Shown piece by piece: positions 63,140 to 64,000 of a DNA stretch of 64,000 bases. The stretch is from Nitzschia sp. pyKryTriq1 (taxonomy: Eukaryota; Bacillariophyta; Bacillariophyceae; Bacillariales; Bacillariaceae), in the NCBI GenBank assembly GCA_956465555.1, contig OY101118.1:2377751-2441750 (forward strand), written 5' to 3'. Position 1 is the stretch's first letter; each line of letters opens with the position of its first letter. The translations under genes were made by a program, and so were the position numbers. A model generated the notes under the pieces. That model had not been told where the DNA came from. It worked only from the letters and a program-made list of their open reading frames with translations, and did not search any database.

Positions 63140-64000
63140 ATGTCGAGGGTATTTCAGGCCGTTTGCGCGTTGGTTCTCGTCGTCATGTTGATGTTTCATT
63201 CTGTCGCGAGCTGGAAACCACTCATGTTTCTCCACAGATCGACCAGGCAAACTGTCAGCTCGCATCGTCGTCTGATCGGGAGCCCCGGTTTTCGCGCTGA
63301 AATCTCCTTGGCAAGATTGGCTACCACATTGGGTGGAGTGGATGGAACTGCTTCTGCGGCAGAGGCACAGACGACGACTCCAAGTGGAATGCCTCGTGTT
63401 ATTTTGAAGAGAAACCGACAATCCAAGTCTTTCCGCGACGGCAGCCAGCTGATATTCTCAGGTTCAATCGGAAAAATCCCAGATTCGATTGCATTGGCTG
63501 ACTTGGTTCAAGTAGAAGTACCAGCAAGTGACGACCCCAAGAACAAGAATACTCAACTGGTTGGCTGGGGAGTCTACAATCCCGATTCCATGTATCGAGT
63601 TCGGATACTTCAGCACGCCCTTTTGAATCCAAAATTGAAATACGCATCGGCAATCGACGATGACAAAACTCCCATCGAGTCAATTTTGTCCTCACAGATG
63701 GAAAAGGCACTCAAGACGAGACAGGCACTGGGACTACCGTCCGATACTACTGATACGTACAGGCTGGTCAATGGCGAAGGCGATGGTTTGTCGGGTCTGG
63801 CAGTCGACGTGATTGGAAATAAGGTAGCGGTCATCATGTCATCTGCGGCGTGGTGTCAAGTCCACCAGCCCACTATCATGGAATGCCTCCAAGCTGTGCT
63901 ACCGGGTCATGAACTTATCTGGAAGACGACAGCGGCGCGTCTCCGTCAAGATGGTATGGAGATTCCGAATGACGATGATGAAGATGACGATGGCGGTGAC
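63140..64000 (+). CDS. RlmI-like SAM-dependent rRNA (cytosine-C5) methyltransferase, partial (runs off right edge)
   Basis: Open from the ATG at 63140 to the window edge (287 codons, no stop). A hydrophobic N-terminus (MSRVFQAVCALVLVVMLMFHSVAS) is followed by an Arg/Ser-rich stretch and may be an organelle presequence. The PUA-like domain is recognisable at about 90-175 (RVILKRNRQSKSFRDG, FSGSIGKIP, LVGWGVYNPDSMYRVRIL). It leads to YRLVNGEGDGLSGLAVDVIGN, the characteristic start of the central domain in RlmI-type enzymes that methylate 23S rRNA. The Rossmann methyltransferase domain with its catalytic Cys should lie beyond the window. Plastid or mitochondrial rRNA as substrate is inferred from the presequence and the bacterial relationship. 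Confidence 0.82.
   Translation, partial: MSRVFQAVCALVLVVMLMFHSVASWKPLMFLHRSTRQTVSSHRRLIGSPGFRAEISLARLATTLGGVDGTASAAEAQTTTPSGMPRVILKRNRQSKSFRDGSQLIFSGSIGKIPDSIALADLVQVEVPASDDPKNKNTQLVGWGVYNPDSMYRVRILQHALLNPKLKYASAIDDDKTPIESILSSQMEKALKTRQALGLPSDTTDTYRLVNGEGDGLSGLAVDVIGNKVAVIMSSAAWCQVHQPTIMECLQAVLPGHELIWKTTAARLRQDGMEIPNDDDEDDDGGD

Overview
The window looks like nuclear DNA of a diatom (stramenopile alga), probably a pennate one. The evidence is: single-gene transcription units on both strands; short GT-AG introns of about 60-170 bp; a CGRGKG...HPGN domain protein of the type annotated DUF6824 in diatoms; a DEAD-box helicase with a signal peptide ending in an ASAF-like VSDAF plastid-import motif; a secreted LRR protein with a Pro/Thr/Ala-repeat stalk; and stand-alone STAND-type ATPases with long helical C-termini. 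I cannot name the species from sequence alone. There are no bacterial operons, rRNA, tRNA or CRISPR arrays.

Layout. 1-3836: minus-strand gene for a large helical protein, cut by the left edge, with an intron at 1460-1548. 4014-5515: reverse-transcriptase remnant with duplicated flanks. 5992-8445: small hypothetical gene (-) and a 2OG-Fe(II) oxygenase (+). 9511-10122: secreted FAS1 protein. 11202-13562: RIO3-type kinase. 13656-14630: NAC-alpha (-). 15174-17165: plastid-type DEAD-box helicase. 17862-19205: DysF-domain membrane protein, meeting tail-to-tail a STAND ATPase (19200-22940, -). 24641-25516: polyprenol reductase-like (-). 26490-28796: secreted LRR protein. 29566-31008: tail-anchored heme oxygenase (-). 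32298-34262: M18 aspartyl aminopeptidase (-), five exons. 35776-39147 (-) and 52150-55446 (+): two closely similar STAND ATPases in inverted orientation. Between them lie a Cu+-ATPase (39793-43188), a PRA1-family protein (43415-44354, -), a doubtful small gene near 45156, a DUF6824-type protein (47163-48647) and an L-lactate permease (48851-51311, -). 55771-57780: coiled-coil protein (-). 58523-60361: BTB protein. 60463-61197: membrane protein (-). 61708-62091: short phytanoyl-dioxygenase-like ORF. 63140 to the right edge: RlmI-like rRNA methyltransferase, partial.

How it fits together. Most genes are unrelated housekeeping functions: translation and RNA (RIO kinase, NAC, helicase, methyltransferase), metal and heme handling (Cu-ATPase, heme oxygenase) and membrane or secretory functions (PRA1, polyprenol reductase, DysF protein). 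The unusual content is the three STAND ATPases, two of which form an inverted pair, and arrays rich in GTAC/GGTACC. These arrays sit in gene-start intergenic regions and are missing from every convergent gap.

Limits. Splice sites and starts were read by eye. Homology statements rest on motif recognition, not on searches.
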